A stretch of 64,000 bases of DNA from Bacteroidota bacterium (GTDB lineage Bacteria; Bacteroidota; Bacteroidia; Chitinophagales; JADIYW01): positions 134,096-198,095 of the forward strand of contig CAUJCO010000006.1 of NCBI GenBank assembly GCA_963169645.1. Reading direction: 5' to 3'. The notes below the pieces were generated by a model, which did no database searches, had not been told where the DNA came from, and saw only the letters and a list, made by a program, of their open reading frames with translations. Shown piece by piece: positions 26,977-34,699 of this stretch. Position numbers and translations under genes: made by a program. Within the stretch, counting starts at the first letter, position 1. Each line of letters begins with the position of its first letter.

Positions 26977-27369
26977 ATGAAACATTTATTAAACAAAATC
27001 CTATTTATCTGCTTCTTATCAGTAGCATACATTGGAACTTCATTTGCACAAAACGATTTATTGGCAGAAAATGTAAGCATGTCTGCTGCGAATGTTGCCT
27101 CACTTCATCAAACAGATGAAAAAATTACTTTTGGTGATTTAATACAAAATAAAAATAATTCAAAATTATCGGTGAATGTTACTTCTCCGACAACAATGCA
27201 AGTGAAATACTTCAGTTTGTCAGGAAATATGGCAAAAAAAGAAACTGTAACTATCGAAGCCGGTAATAATGAATTGGAAGTAAACATGGATAATTTAGAA
27301 GCCGGTGTTTATATGGTTCAGTTTTATACAGCACAAGGAAGTGCGGTTCGAAGAGTTGTGAAGAACTAA
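26977..27369 (+). CDS. small secreted protein with type IX sorting-domain-like C-terminus
   Basis: This protein of 130 residues has a signal peptide (1-25, GTSFAQN) and little else besides a C-terminal domain. The last 80 residues have the type IX type-A sorting-domain pattern: LSVNVTSPTTMQVKYFSLSGNMAKK, VTIEAGNNELEVNMDNLEAGVYMVQFYTAQGS, then RRVVKN. The expected order is the beta strand, the GxYxxxx(L/F) motif and the basic end. Between signal and CTD there is only a ~30-residue Ser/Ala/Asn-rich linker. It may be surface-delivered by the PorU/PorV system in this window. It is preceded by a 266-base gap with the FNR-like box and followed by a strong terminator. Confidence 0.8.
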   Translation: MKHLLNKILFICFLSVAYIGTSFAQNDLLAENVSMSAANVASLHQTDEKITFGDLIQNKNNSKLSVNVTSPTTMQVKYFSLSGNMAKKETVTIEAGNNELEVNMDNLEAGVYMVQFYTAQGSAVRRVVKN

Positions 27370-27455
27370 TTTTTACTACACGCAATTAAGGGAAATATAT
27401 AAAATATTGGATTTAGTTCAAGTCTAGAATTAAATGATTACCTCGACATTTTCGA

Positions 27456-27490
27456 AAATTAGGTCTGCAGCAGCAGACCTAATTTTTTTC
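27456..27490. terminator. bidirectional terminator
   Basis: A perfect 14-bp inverted repeat (27456-27469 with 27474-27487, core TTAGGTCTGC) has a 4-base loop and a T-run on the plus side. It serves the plus-strand gene ending at 27369 and also abuts the stop of the convergent PAP2 gene. Confidence 0.85.
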
Positions 27491-28068
27491 TATCTTTTGA
27501 GGTAGTTCGCAAATAGCTTTCTCAAAAAAGGAAAAAACAACATGTAATTTATTATCGCGACGACAAATCCAAAAATAAATCCGCCAATGATATCACTTGG
27601 ATAATGAACGCCAACATAAACTTGAGCAATTCCAATTATTACAGCCCAAGTAATCCATAAAAAATTTAATATTCTTGATTTAAAAATGCCGGCAAATATA
27701 ATACTACTTGCAATTGCCATGTGATTACTGGCATGTGTTGATGGAAAACTCCATTTTCCACCACAACTATCCAACACCAATCGAATAGGTATGATTGTTG
27801 AATGACAGGGTCGCAAACGAGCAAAAAATGGTTTAAGTATATTGACAGAAATAGCATCCGCGAATGCAAACGCAATCAACAAATATAAAATATACACAAT
27901 GGCTAATTGTTTATATCGATGATATAGATACATGAAAACAAGGATATATAGCGGAATCCAAGTCGTTGCATTTCTTATTATTGGGAAAATAAAATCAAAA
28001 ACAGTATTCGCACAAGTTTGATTGATAAAATCAAAAATTAAATAATCTATGGCAAATAAGGCTGCCAC
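27490..28068 (-). CDS. PAP2-family membrane phosphatase
   Basis: This is an integral membrane acid phosphatase of the PAP2 superfamily, which acts on lipid phosphates such as undecaprenyl diphosphate or lipid A. The three motifs are visible: K-x6-RP (Lys79 to Pro87, KPFFARLRP), PSTH at 109-112 in SFPSTHASNH, and VGVHYPSD near residues 152-159 with the catalytic His155. In the third motif the usual SR is replaced by AQ. Five to six hydrophobic segments cover 192 residues. Its start overlaps the stop of the upstream SDR by one base, so the two are translationally coupled. Which lipid it uses is not known. Confidence 0.88.
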   Translation of the reverse strand: MAALFAIDYLIFDFINQTCANTVFDFIFPIIRNATTWIPLYILVFMYLYHRYKQLAIVYILYLLIAFAFADAISVNILKPFFARLRPCHSTIIPIRLVLDSCGGKWSFPSTHASNHMAIASSIIFAGIFKSRILNFLWITWAVIIGIAQVYVGVHYPSDIIGGFIFGFVVAIINYMLFFPFLRKLFANYLKR

Positions 28069-28715
28069 TAATATGTAATTTCAAATTCGTTTCTGTCGGT
28101 GTATAATTTCCAAAACTGCTCCGCTACTTGTTGCGTAGAGCGGTCTGCATCGCCTGGTTTTACTGCACCACTAACTGTAACAGTTCCAACAAAAATATTT
28201 TTTGGTTTCAATGCCAAATGTAAGGAATGTGCTAAGTTGCGAATGCCAGCTTTTCCAATGGACAAAGAACCTAAATCCGGATTGGGCTGCAAAGCATATC
28301 CACCGCCTGTAATTAAGATGGTTCCCATTTCTTTTTTCTCCATATCCGGCAATACTAAATTCACGGCAGTCATCACGGATGCAACGTTTACTTTAAAATC
28401 TTTCGTTAAGCTATCAGCTGTTTCATCTGCAATATTTACTTTTTTGCGTTTAGCAACATTATAGTGTAACACATCAATGTTTTCCCATTTTTCCCAAATT
28501 TGATTGAAGGCATCTTTGATAGATTCTGCATCGCCGGCATCCGCTACAAAATAATGCGCATCTATTTTTTTAGAAGATAATAATTTTTGAAGTTCTTCTA
28601 ATTTTTCTTCTCTTCTTGAAATTAAAACAACAGAGAATCCTTCTGTTCCAAATTTTTCTGCTACGGCTTGCGAAATACCCGAACCGGCACCAATAATTAC
28701 AATTACTTTTTGCAT
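28068..28715 (-). CDS. SDR-family protein with altered catalytic site
   Basis: This is a Rossmann-fold short-chain dehydrogenase of 215 residues. The cofactor motif GAGSGIS is at residues 9-15, and SRREEKLEEL near 37 favours NADP(H). FVADAGDAESI and VLHYNVAKRKK follow. In place of the catalytic YxxxK the sequence has LSIGK (in DLGSLSIGKAGIRNL), so the Tyr is Leu while Lys remains. The enzyme may therefore be atypical or non-catalytic. It is in a tight cluster with PAP2 (one-base overlap) and a methyltransferase four bases upstream. Confidence 0.85.
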   Translation of the reverse strand: MQKVIVIIGAGSGISQAVAEKFGTEGFSVVLISRREEKLEELQKLLSSKKIDAHYFVADAGDAESIKDAFNQIWEKWENIDVLHYNVAKRKKVNIADETADSLTKDFKVNVASVMTAVNLVLPDMEKKEMGTILITGGGYALQPNPDLGSLSIGKAGIRNLAHSLHLALKPKNIFVGTVTVSGAVKPGDADRSTQQVAEQFWKLYTDRNEFEITY

Positions 28716-28719
28716 AATG

Positions 28720-29460
28720 TTATTTCTTTTTTGCTAATAAAATATAGCGATCCGAAGTTTTGGGATGATATGGTGTGAGATGATAATCGCCAAATTCTTT
28801 CACTAAAGTAAAACCGGTATTATTTAAAAAAGTATGAAAATGATGTTGCATTAAAGCTTGCACTTCTTCTTTGTACAACCACATCTTTTCATTTTTTTCT
28901 ACTTGTATATGTTTGATGATTTTTCCTTCTGTAATTTCTTTTCGGATATAAAAAGAATACTCATCTATCACTTTATTTTCGCGCGGAATTAAGTTTTGTA
29001 CTACTTTTTCCGTATTCATAAAATCTATCAAAATATGTCCACCTTCTTTTAATCCGACATGCATACTTTCAAATACTTTTTCATTTTCTTGTAAATCTTC
29101 AAAATAGCCGATGCTCGTAAATAGATTGAAGATATAATCAAAGTAATTGATACGAAATGGTAAACGCATATCGTGCACATAAAATTCCAAGTTAGGAAGT
29201 TGGTACGCTGCATTGGCGTAGTGAATACTTTCTTTTGATAAATCTAATCCTACGACATCAAATCCTTTTTCAGCCAGATAATGTGCATGTCTTCCTTTGC
29301 CACACGCTAAATCAAGTATGCTTGATTTTTTTATATCTAATGTTGAAACAATATGGTCAATAAAATAATTGGCTTCCTCTTGATTCCTATTTTTATATAA
29401 GATATGATAGAGTGGTGAATCGAACCAAAGTTCAAACCATTTTTTATTTTGCTCAGCCAT
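28720..29460 (-). CDS. class I SAM-dependent methyltransferase
   Basis: Residues around 60-70 carry motif I (SILDLACGKGRHAHYLAEKGF), followed by the acidic strand end VVGLDLSKESI and the motif IV-like MRLPFRINYFDYIFNLFTSIGYF. These indicate the methyltransferase_25/11 group that acts on small molecules or lipids. YHLTPYHPKTSDRYILLAKKK ends the 246-residue protein. It starts the SDR/PAP2 cluster. TATTTTTG with a TTG 16 bases further upstream lies 23 bases before the start. The substrate is unknown. Confidence 0.88.
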   Translation of the reverse strand: MAEQNKKWFELWFDSPLYHILYKNRNQEEANYFIDHIVSTLDIKKSSILDLACGKGRHAHYLAEKGFDVVGLDLSKESIHYANAAYQLPNLEFYVHDMRLPFRINYFDYIFNLFTSIGYFEDLQENEKVFESMHVGLKEGGHILIDFMNTEKVVQNLIPRENKVIDEYSFYIRKEITEGKIIKHIQVEKNEKMWLYKEEVQALMQHHFHTFLNNTGFTLVKEFGDYHLTPYHPKTSDRYILLAKKK

Positions 29461-29483
29461 TTTTAAAATTTATGTACAAAATA

Positions 29484-29510
29484 CAAAAATAGCTACACTT
29501 GCTATTGCAA
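29484..29510 (-). promoter_or_regulatory. possible promoter of the methyltransferase cluster
   Basis: On the minus strand TTG (29508-29510), a 16-base spacer and TATTTTTG (29484-29491) fit the phylum's promoter pattern with a short spacer. It lies 23 bases before the start codon. Confidence 0.4.
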
Positions 29511-29544
29511 TTCATATAAATAAATTGAAAAAAATCATTTAAGT

Positions 29545-30894
29545 TTAGTTTGGAGTATCTACGTTTTTAATGTATTTTCTCCAAATTCCACTTGTCCAAT
29601 AAGCAGAAGTAAATAAGAGTAATGTTGTCCAATATACTACCTCGCAACCCCAAGCAATATATAATGCACTTTCCCTAAGATGAATGAAGTAATAGCAATA
29701 GGCAACATAAAAAATACAACAAAAAATTTCTACAATTGTAGGTACAAACGTAGCACCGGTGCCTGTAATTCCAAAGTTCATTATCATAGCAGATGAGAAA
29801 AATAAAAGAGCAATCATTAAGGTGTAAAATGGTTGTATTGCGTCTGCTATAATAGTGGCATCATTTGTAAAAATGGAAAATATTTGATGTGGAAATAGCA
29901 TAATAATGACATTAATACCCATGGAAATTCCAACGGATAAGGCGATTACTTTTTTTAATGCCGGCACTACATCATTAATTCTATTTTGTCCGATAATGTT
30001 ACTCACTACGGTATTGCTGGTGCTTGCTAAACTCCAAACCGGAATACCAATAAATACAAATAAACTTTTTAAAATTCCGGAAACAGCCAACTCGTGTTCT
30101 CCTAATTTTTCAATAGATAAAAAGAAATACCACCAAGAGCCAATCCCAATTAAATTTTGTAAAATAATAGGTATAGATAAGTGAGTGATAGACCATATAG
30201 TTGTTGCTTGAAATTTTTTAAATACAAATGCGTTGTATGTTTTGTAATGTTTAGAAAGTACGAAATATATTAAATATACTAAAAATAAAACCGTATCGGC
30301 AATTGCTGTTGCAATGCCGGCACCTTTGATGCCCATCGGTGCAAATCCCATTTTTCCGAAAATAAAAATATATCCGAAGATGATATTCGTGATTGCCATA
30401 AAAACCGTTGCAACCGTAATAATTCTTGTTTTTCCAATGCCGGTATAAAAACCATTGAAACAAAATCCTAAAACAACAGGAAATACAGCATAATTCATCA
30501 TGAAGATATACTCTAAAACAGCTTGTTGAATGGCGGTAGATTTAACGACCATTGGAATGATGTATGGTGTTACATATCTAAAAAAGAACATTAAAAAAAT
30601 AGATAAAACACTTGCCATCATAATTAAATGGTCCAATGATTTTCCGATTAATTCCGGTTTATTTTCACCACTGTGTCTGGCAATAATTACTTGTGCACCA
30701 CGAGCCAAACCACCTGCTATAAATACAAATACGAAATAATAAATTCCGGCTAACGTAATGGATTCTAAGGCTGTTTTAGAGGAATGCCCTAAGTAAGCCG
30801 TATCAATTAATTGGTTGATGGAATGAGCTAAACTTCCTAAAATAATAGGATAGGAGATTTGCCAAATTTCTTTATATGTTCCTTTTAATTGCAT
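29545..30894 (-). CDS. MATE-family efflux transporter
   Basis: This is a multidrug and toxic compound extrusion transporter with 12 predicted membrane segments in two homologous halves (449 residues from the ATG at 30894; an in-frame TTG 12 bases upstream is not needed). It opens with the family pattern YKEIWQISYPIILGSLAHSINQLIDTAYLGHSS. The second half repeats it with ILKSLFVFIGIPVWSLASTSNTVVSNIIGQN. The substrate and coupling ion are not determinable. Its start region is flanked by heptamer AGTCAAT repeats. Confidence 0.9.
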   Translation of the reverse strand: MQLKGTYKEIWQISYPIILGSLAHSINQLIDTAYLGHSSKTALESITLAGIYYFVFVFIAGGLARGAQVIIARHSGENKPELIGKSLDHLIMMASVLSIFLMFFFRYVTPYIIPMVVKSTAIQQAVLEYIFMMNYAVFPVVLGFCFNGFYTGIGKTRIITVATVFMAITNIIFGYIFIFGKMGFAPMGIKGAGIATAIADTVLFLVYLIYFVLSKHYKTYNAFVFKKFQATTIWSITHLSIPIILQNLIGIGSWWYFFLSIEKLGEHELAVSGILKSLFVFIGIPVWSLASTSNTVVSNIIGQNRINDVVPALKKVIALSVGISMGINVIIMLFPHQIFSIFTNDATIIADAIQPFYTLMIALLFFSSAMIMNFGITGTGATFVPTIVEIFCCIFYVAYCYYFIHLRESALYIAWGCEVVYWTTLLLFTSAYWTSGIWRKYIKNVDTPN

Positions 30895-30900
30895 TTTTTT

Positions 30901-30920
30901 AGTCAATAGTCAATAGTCGA
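30901..30920. repeat. short heptamer repeat AGTCAAT
   Basis: There are two copies of AGTCAAT and a diverged third (AGTCGAT), immediately upstream of the MATE start codon. With the array at 30953-31015 it repeats the two-array layout seen at 20671-20985. Confidence 0.6.
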
Positions 30921-30952
30921 TGGATAATAGAACATCTTCTTATATTTTATTC

Positions 30953-31015
30953 TCATTTCTCTTTTCTCATATCTTATATCTTATATCTTATATCTCATAT
31001 CTCACATCTCACATC
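30953..31015. repeat. heptanucleotide array (TTATATC/TCATATC)n
   Basis: Seven clean seven-base units cover 30967-31015 (TCATATC, TTATATC three times, TCATATC, TCACATC twice), preceded by about two decayed units (TCTCATT, TCTCTTT). The array overlaps the first bases of the SDR stop codon. Its last 25 bases match the end of the 20804-20985 array. Confidence 0.85.
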
Positions 31016-31802
31016 AAGTCAGTGATTCGCTCCACATTTTCCATTGGTCGCCCCAAAGTCGGTTGCCTGCATCTACATATAAGGTTTCACCAGAAATATA
31101 GGAAGCCATCGGAGATGATAAAAATACAACAGGATAGGCAACTTCTTCTGTTGTGCCCATTCTACGGTTTGGTATGCTGTTTTCTATTCCTTTAAGTATT
31201 TCCGGTGGATAGGTGTCCATGCCGGAAGAGCTAATAATTCCGGGAGCTACGGCATTTACACGTATATTAAAACGTACCCATTCTATCGCCAAAGTTTTTG
31301 TGAGATTATCCACGCCGGCGCGTGCAGCACCGGTGTGTACCATGCCCGGAAAACCACGAAATATATTAGCAATAATATTAACGATATTTCCTTTCTTTTG
31401 CGGAATGAAAAATGTTTTTGCCATAATTTGAGTAACATAAAATGTTCCAATTAAATTATTGGTTACCACTGCTCTAAATCCGTTGTACGAAATGTTTTCT
31501 GCTGCAGATGGAAATTGTCCACCGGCATTATTTACCAATATATCTAATCTGCCAACTTCATCTTTTATTTTAACTGCTAATGCTTCAATATGTGTTGTTT
31601 CGCGGATGTCTGCAATGGCGCTGCGAACATCACCGTAAGTTTTCAATTCATTTATAGCTTTTTCTAACTTATCTGCATTACGAGAAGCAATATAAACGGT
31701 AGCACCTAATTCTAAATATTTTTTTGCAATGGCATATCCGATGCCACTGCCACCACCGGTTACTAATACAATTTTTCCTTTAAATAAATCTGGTTGAAAC
31801 AT
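31014..31802 (-). CDS. SDR-family oxidoreductase (2,4-dienoyl-CoA reductase-like)
   Basis: This is a Rossmann-fold SDR of 262 residues. The TGGGSGIGYAIAKKY cofactor motif is at about 15-29, ASRNADKLEKA specifies NADP(H), and VNNAGGQFPS is the NNAG motif. The active-site region reads VHTGAARAGVDNLTK: Tyr is absent and Lys is Arg. As in peroxisomal-type 2,4-dienoyl-CoA reductases this subgroup lacks the canonical YxxxK, so the call is to that group. EWVRFNIRVNAVAPGIISS and SYISGETLYVDAGNRL complete the pattern. The stop overlaps a heptamer array. Confidence 0.87.
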   Translation of the reverse strand: MFQPDLFKGKIVLVTGGGSGIGYAIAKKYLELGATVYIASRNADKLEKAINELKTYGDVRSAIADIRETTHIEALAVKIKDEVGRLDILVNNAGGQFPSAAENISYNGFRAVVTNNLIGTFYVTQIMAKTFFIPQKKGNIVNIIANIFRGFPGMVHTGAARAGVDNLTKTLAIEWVRFNIRVNAVAPGIISSSGMDTYPPEILKGIENSIPNRRMGTTEEVAYPVVFLSSPMASYISGETLYVDAGNRLWGDQWKMWSESLT

Positions 31803-31816
31803 AAATTAAATTTGTA

Positions 31817-31843
31817 CAAAAGTAAATAAATATATTTTACCAA
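31817..31843 (-). promoter_or_regulatory. possible promoter of the 31014-31802 SDR gene
   Basis: On the minus strand TTTG (TTG at 31841-31843), a 16-base spacer and TACTTTTG (31817-31824) match the phylum's consensus with a slightly short spacer. It is 14 bases before the ATG. Confidence 0.45.
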
Positions 31844-31873
31844 ACGAGCGTTTGATAAGATATACTAAAAAAC

Positions 31874-32791
31874 TTATCCTTCTATAATTTTATTTTTTTT
31901 ATTTCCTTGAATGCTGATAAATAACACACCAATTAAAACGAAAGCTGTGCCTATAAGATGCAGAAGTGTGAACTGCTCATCCAAAATATAATAAGATAGA
32001 AATATAGTTGCTATAGGACCAATACTTGCTATTATTGCCATATTTGATGAACCAATATAGGCAATGCCTTTCGTCATTAAAAATGAAGGTAATACTGTGC
32101 TGACTATTGCAATGATAAGTCCAATCCAATATACTTGTGCCGGAAAATTAAAAATATTCCATCCGTGTAATAAAACAAAATGCACGATAACAGCTAAGCA
32201 AGATACGATCATGGAAATACAAGTAAAACGGACTGTTCCGATGTTTTTTATCAGTTTATCACTTTTTACTAAATACAATGCATATGTGAGTGCACTGAGT
32301 AAAATATAAATTGTTCCTTTCGTTAAATTGGCTGAAACATACGAAGACTTATCGGAATAAAAAGCAATAACGATACCGAGATAACAAATGATGACTGCCG
32401 TTATTTGTGTCGTATTTATTTTTCTGTTGAAGAATATTTTAGACATGATGAGTACAAATGTTGGATAAGTGAAAATGATATTTCGTTCCAATGAGGCACT
32501 TACATATTGCAATCCAATAAAATCAAATAAAGCTGCCAAATAATAGCCAATTAACCCGAGCGTGATGATGTTTATCCAATCATTTTTTTGTATTACAGTG
32601 GGTTGTTTAATTCGATATTCATTCCATAAAATAATCAGATAAAATGGCAATGCAAATAACATACGCAACATAAGAATTTGTAAACCATTTACTCCGTATT
32701 TAAAGGCTAATTTGGCAAATATACCTTTGGTAGAAAAGCAAAGTGCTCCGAAAAATACCAAAATAACACCTTTGTAAAAATTAGATTGCAT
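31874..32791 (-). CDS. EamA/DMT-family transporter
   Basis: This drug/metabolite transporter has ten membrane segments in two EamA repeats over 305 residues. The first repeat opens VILVFFGALCFSTKGIFAKLAFKYG and has YYLAALFDFIGLQYVSASLERNIIFTYPTFV. The second has TIYILLSALTYALYLVKSDKLIKNI and YIGSSNMAIIASIGPIATIFLSYYILDE. Substrate is unknown. It is a separate unit: a terminator for the gene upstream lies just before its start. Confidence 0.88.
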   Translation of the reverse strand: MQSNFYKGVILVFFGALCFSTKGIFAKLAFKYGVNGLQILMLRMLFALPFYLIILWNEYRIKQPTVIQKNDWINIITLGLIGYYLAALFDFIGLQYVSASLERNIIFTYPTFVLIMSKIFFNRKINTTQITAVIICYLGIVIAFYSDKSSYVSANLTKGTIYILLSALTYALYLVKSDKLIKNIGTVRFTCISMIVSCLAVIVHFVLLHGWNIFNFPAQVYWIGLIIAIVSTVLPSFLMTKGIAYIGSSNMAIIASIGPIATIFLSYYILDEQFTLLHLIGTAFVLIGVLFISIQGNKKNKIIEG

Positions 32792-32792
32792 A

Positions 32793-32824
32793 AAAAAAAT
32801 GGGCAGCCGTACGGCTGCCCAAAA
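32793..32824 (-). terminator. terminator of the coiled-coil protein gene
   Basis: A perfect 20-base palindrome (GGGCAGCCGT and its complement, 32801-32820) is followed on the minus strand by ATTTTTTTTA. It lies 20 bases after the stop at 32844. Confidence 0.87.
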
Positions 32825-32843
32825 TTACTCTTTTTTAGGGAGT

Positions 32844-33803
32844 TTATTTCATTGTGAATGTAGATTGTCCGATTAAGAAACCATTTTGATATACTTCAAC
32901 AGAATATTTTCCGGAAGCAAACTTAAATGTTTGTGCCCAATAAGAACAAACGGTTTTAGTATCGTTTTGATAATCCGGAGAAATATTATACGTGTATGGA
33001 ATTTCATTTCCGGTAGTTGCTTCATTAAATGTACCACTACCTAAACTTTGCATTTGAATGGTAGAACCATCCGGCGAAATAATACGAATTGCTAATTCTG
33101 TTGGTCCGCTTGGTGCAATTTTATTTTGTAATAAATCGAAGCAGATTCTTAGTTTTTCTGCATCTTTTGCTTTGCTCACTTCATCTTCCTTACCTTTTTT
33201 AGTGATGCGGATTGGAGAACATTGAATATTTGAAGTAGTAAGAATAGAAGCTTTGTCGATTCTATCTTTCATTTTTTTGTTTTCATCATCAATTTCTTGT
33301 TTTTTCTGCATCGTTGTTTTTAACTCACCGGAAATACTGTCGCGTTCTTGATATAATTGTTGATTTACGGTCAACAAAGAATCAATAGAGGTTTGCATAC
33401 GCACTTTATCATCTTCCATTTGCTTAATTAATGCTTGTGCTTCTGCTAATAATTTAGCTTTTGTTGCATCACCTGATTTTAATTTAGCTACTTCAGATAA
33501 TAAGGCATCTACTTTCGCACGTTTTGCCGTTAATTCTTGTTCTTTTACCGTCAATAAACTGTCTAAGCCTGCATTTTCTGCACGGTAGCTTTCAATTTCT
33601 TGCATAGACTCGGCATATTTACGGTCTAATTCTTGTTTTAATGTAGTAACATCGTCGCGTTGTTTTTCTGTAACGACAATTGTTTCTTTTGATTTTTTTA
33701 ATTTGAGGTTGGTATATACCAATCCACCAATTAATAAGGCAATTAATACAATATACATTGCATGTAATTTCCCATTTGAGTTGGAAGTTTCATTTTCGCT
33801 CAT
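32844..33803 (-). CDS. membrane-anchored coiled-coil protein (unknown function)
   Basis: The 319-residue protein has one membrane segment near residues 13-28 (AMYIVLIALLIGGLVYTNL) without a cleavage site, so it is probably an N-in type II anchor. Residues about 30-195 form a heptad-rich coiled coil (repeated LDSLLTV and KLKSGDATKAKLLAEAQALI, KKQEIDDENKKMKDRID). The C-terminal 115 residues are a beta-rich domain: ITKKGKEDEVSKAKDAEKLR, ELAIRIISPDGSTIQMQS, YWAQTFKFASGKYSVEVYQNG. The order anchor-coil-beta domain recalls envelope scaffolds, but I do not recognise a family. A strong terminator follows. Confidence 0.7.
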   Translation of the reverse strand: MSENETSNSNGKLHAMYIVLIALLIGGLVYTNLKLKKSKETIVVTEKQRDDVTTLKQELDRKYAESMQEIESYRAENAGLDSLLTVKEQELTAKRAKVDALLSEVAKLKSGDATKAKLLAEAQALIKQMEDDKVRMQTSIDSLLTVNQQLYQERDSISGELKTTMQKKQEIDDENKKMKDRIDKASILTTSNIQCSPIRITKKGKEDEVSKAKDAEKLRICFDLLQNKIAPSGPTELAIRIISPDGSTIQMQSLGSGTFNEATTGNEIPYTYNISPDYQNDTKTVCSYWAQTFKFASGKYSVEVYQNGFLIGQSTFTMK

Positions 33804-33922
33804 AAAAAGTGTTTTTTATTGTTTACGTTAAACAAAGCTACATAAAAAAATCATTATTTTTTATCTTTAATTCGTTTTATCTTGTGAAAAATTCTGAATT
33901 ATATAACTATTAAAATGCGTAT

Positions 33923-34651
33923 ATGCTTGAAAATGTGAAAATTGATGACGTTTTGTTTATTGATATAGAAACCGTGCCTAATAGGGCAAAATACCAAGAA
34001 TTGGGCAGTTATGAACAAGAATTATGGGAAGAAAAAAGAGGTAGAATACGTGCTGAAAATGAATCCAAAGAAGATTTTTATTTTAATAATGCCGCTATTT
34101 TAGCAGAGTTTGGTAAAATTATTTGTATATCTGTAGGTACATTCAGTTCTAATGGGTTATTTCAAGAGTTTGAATTAATTTCTTTTTATGGAGATGATGA
34201 ACGTAAATTGTTAGCAGATTTTTCCCAATTTTTACAAACACAACTACGACAAAAACGCAATTTGAGTTTGTGTGGACACAATATCCGCGAGTTTGATGTG
34301 CCATATATTTGTCGCAGAATGTTAATCAACACAATGAAATTACCGGATTATTTTGAGGCCTTACAAAATAAAAAACCATGGGAAGCAGGTTTACTCGATT
34401 CGATGGATTGGTGGAAATTTGGCGATTATAAAAATTATATATCACTCAAATTATTGGCCTTTTGCTTAGGCATTCCTTCGCCTAAAGACGATATTTCCGG
34501 AAAAGATGTAGGTAATGTCTATTGGAAGGAGAAAGGTTTAGAACGTATTAAAACCTATTGCCAAAAAGATGTGTTAACGGTCGCACAAATTTTATTGAAA
34601 TTAAAAGGATTATCCTTAATTTCGGACAATAATATTAAGTACAAAAATTAA
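33923..34651 (+). CDS. predicted 3'-5' exonuclease, PolB-exonuclease-like (DEDDy)
   Basis: This is a DnaQ-fold exonuclease of the PolB-associated type. ExoI is FIDIET (Asp14, Glu16) in VLFIDIETVPN. ExoII is in LCGHNIREFDVPYICRRML with its Asp. ExoIII is YCQKDVLTVAQILLKLK with Tyr and Asp four residues apart, the DEDDy pattern. All four acidic positions and the Tyr are present, so it should be active on DNA or RNA ends. The length of 242 fits a free-standing domain. The following ABC gene starts 48 bases downstream. Confidence 0.87.
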   Translation: MLENVKIDDVLFIDIETVPNRAKYQELGSYEQELWEEKRGRIRAENESKEDFYFNNAAILAEFGKIICISVGTFSSNGLFQEFELISFYGDDERKLLADFSQFLQTQLRQKRNLSLCGHNIREFDVPYICRRMLINTMKLPDYFEALQNKKPWEAGLLDSMDWWKFGDYKNYISLKLLAFCLGIPSPKDDISGKDVGNVYWKEKGLERIKTYCQKDVLTVAQILLKLKGLSLISDNNIKYKN

Positions 34652-34699
34652 CAAGCATCTTTTTTAGAGTTTGTTTTTTCTACAAATGAATTAAGACGT

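Noticed and set aside
32793-32824. Operator or phage attachment site
   Set aside because: The palindrome is followed by a T-run on the minus strand right after a stop codon, which is a plain terminator.
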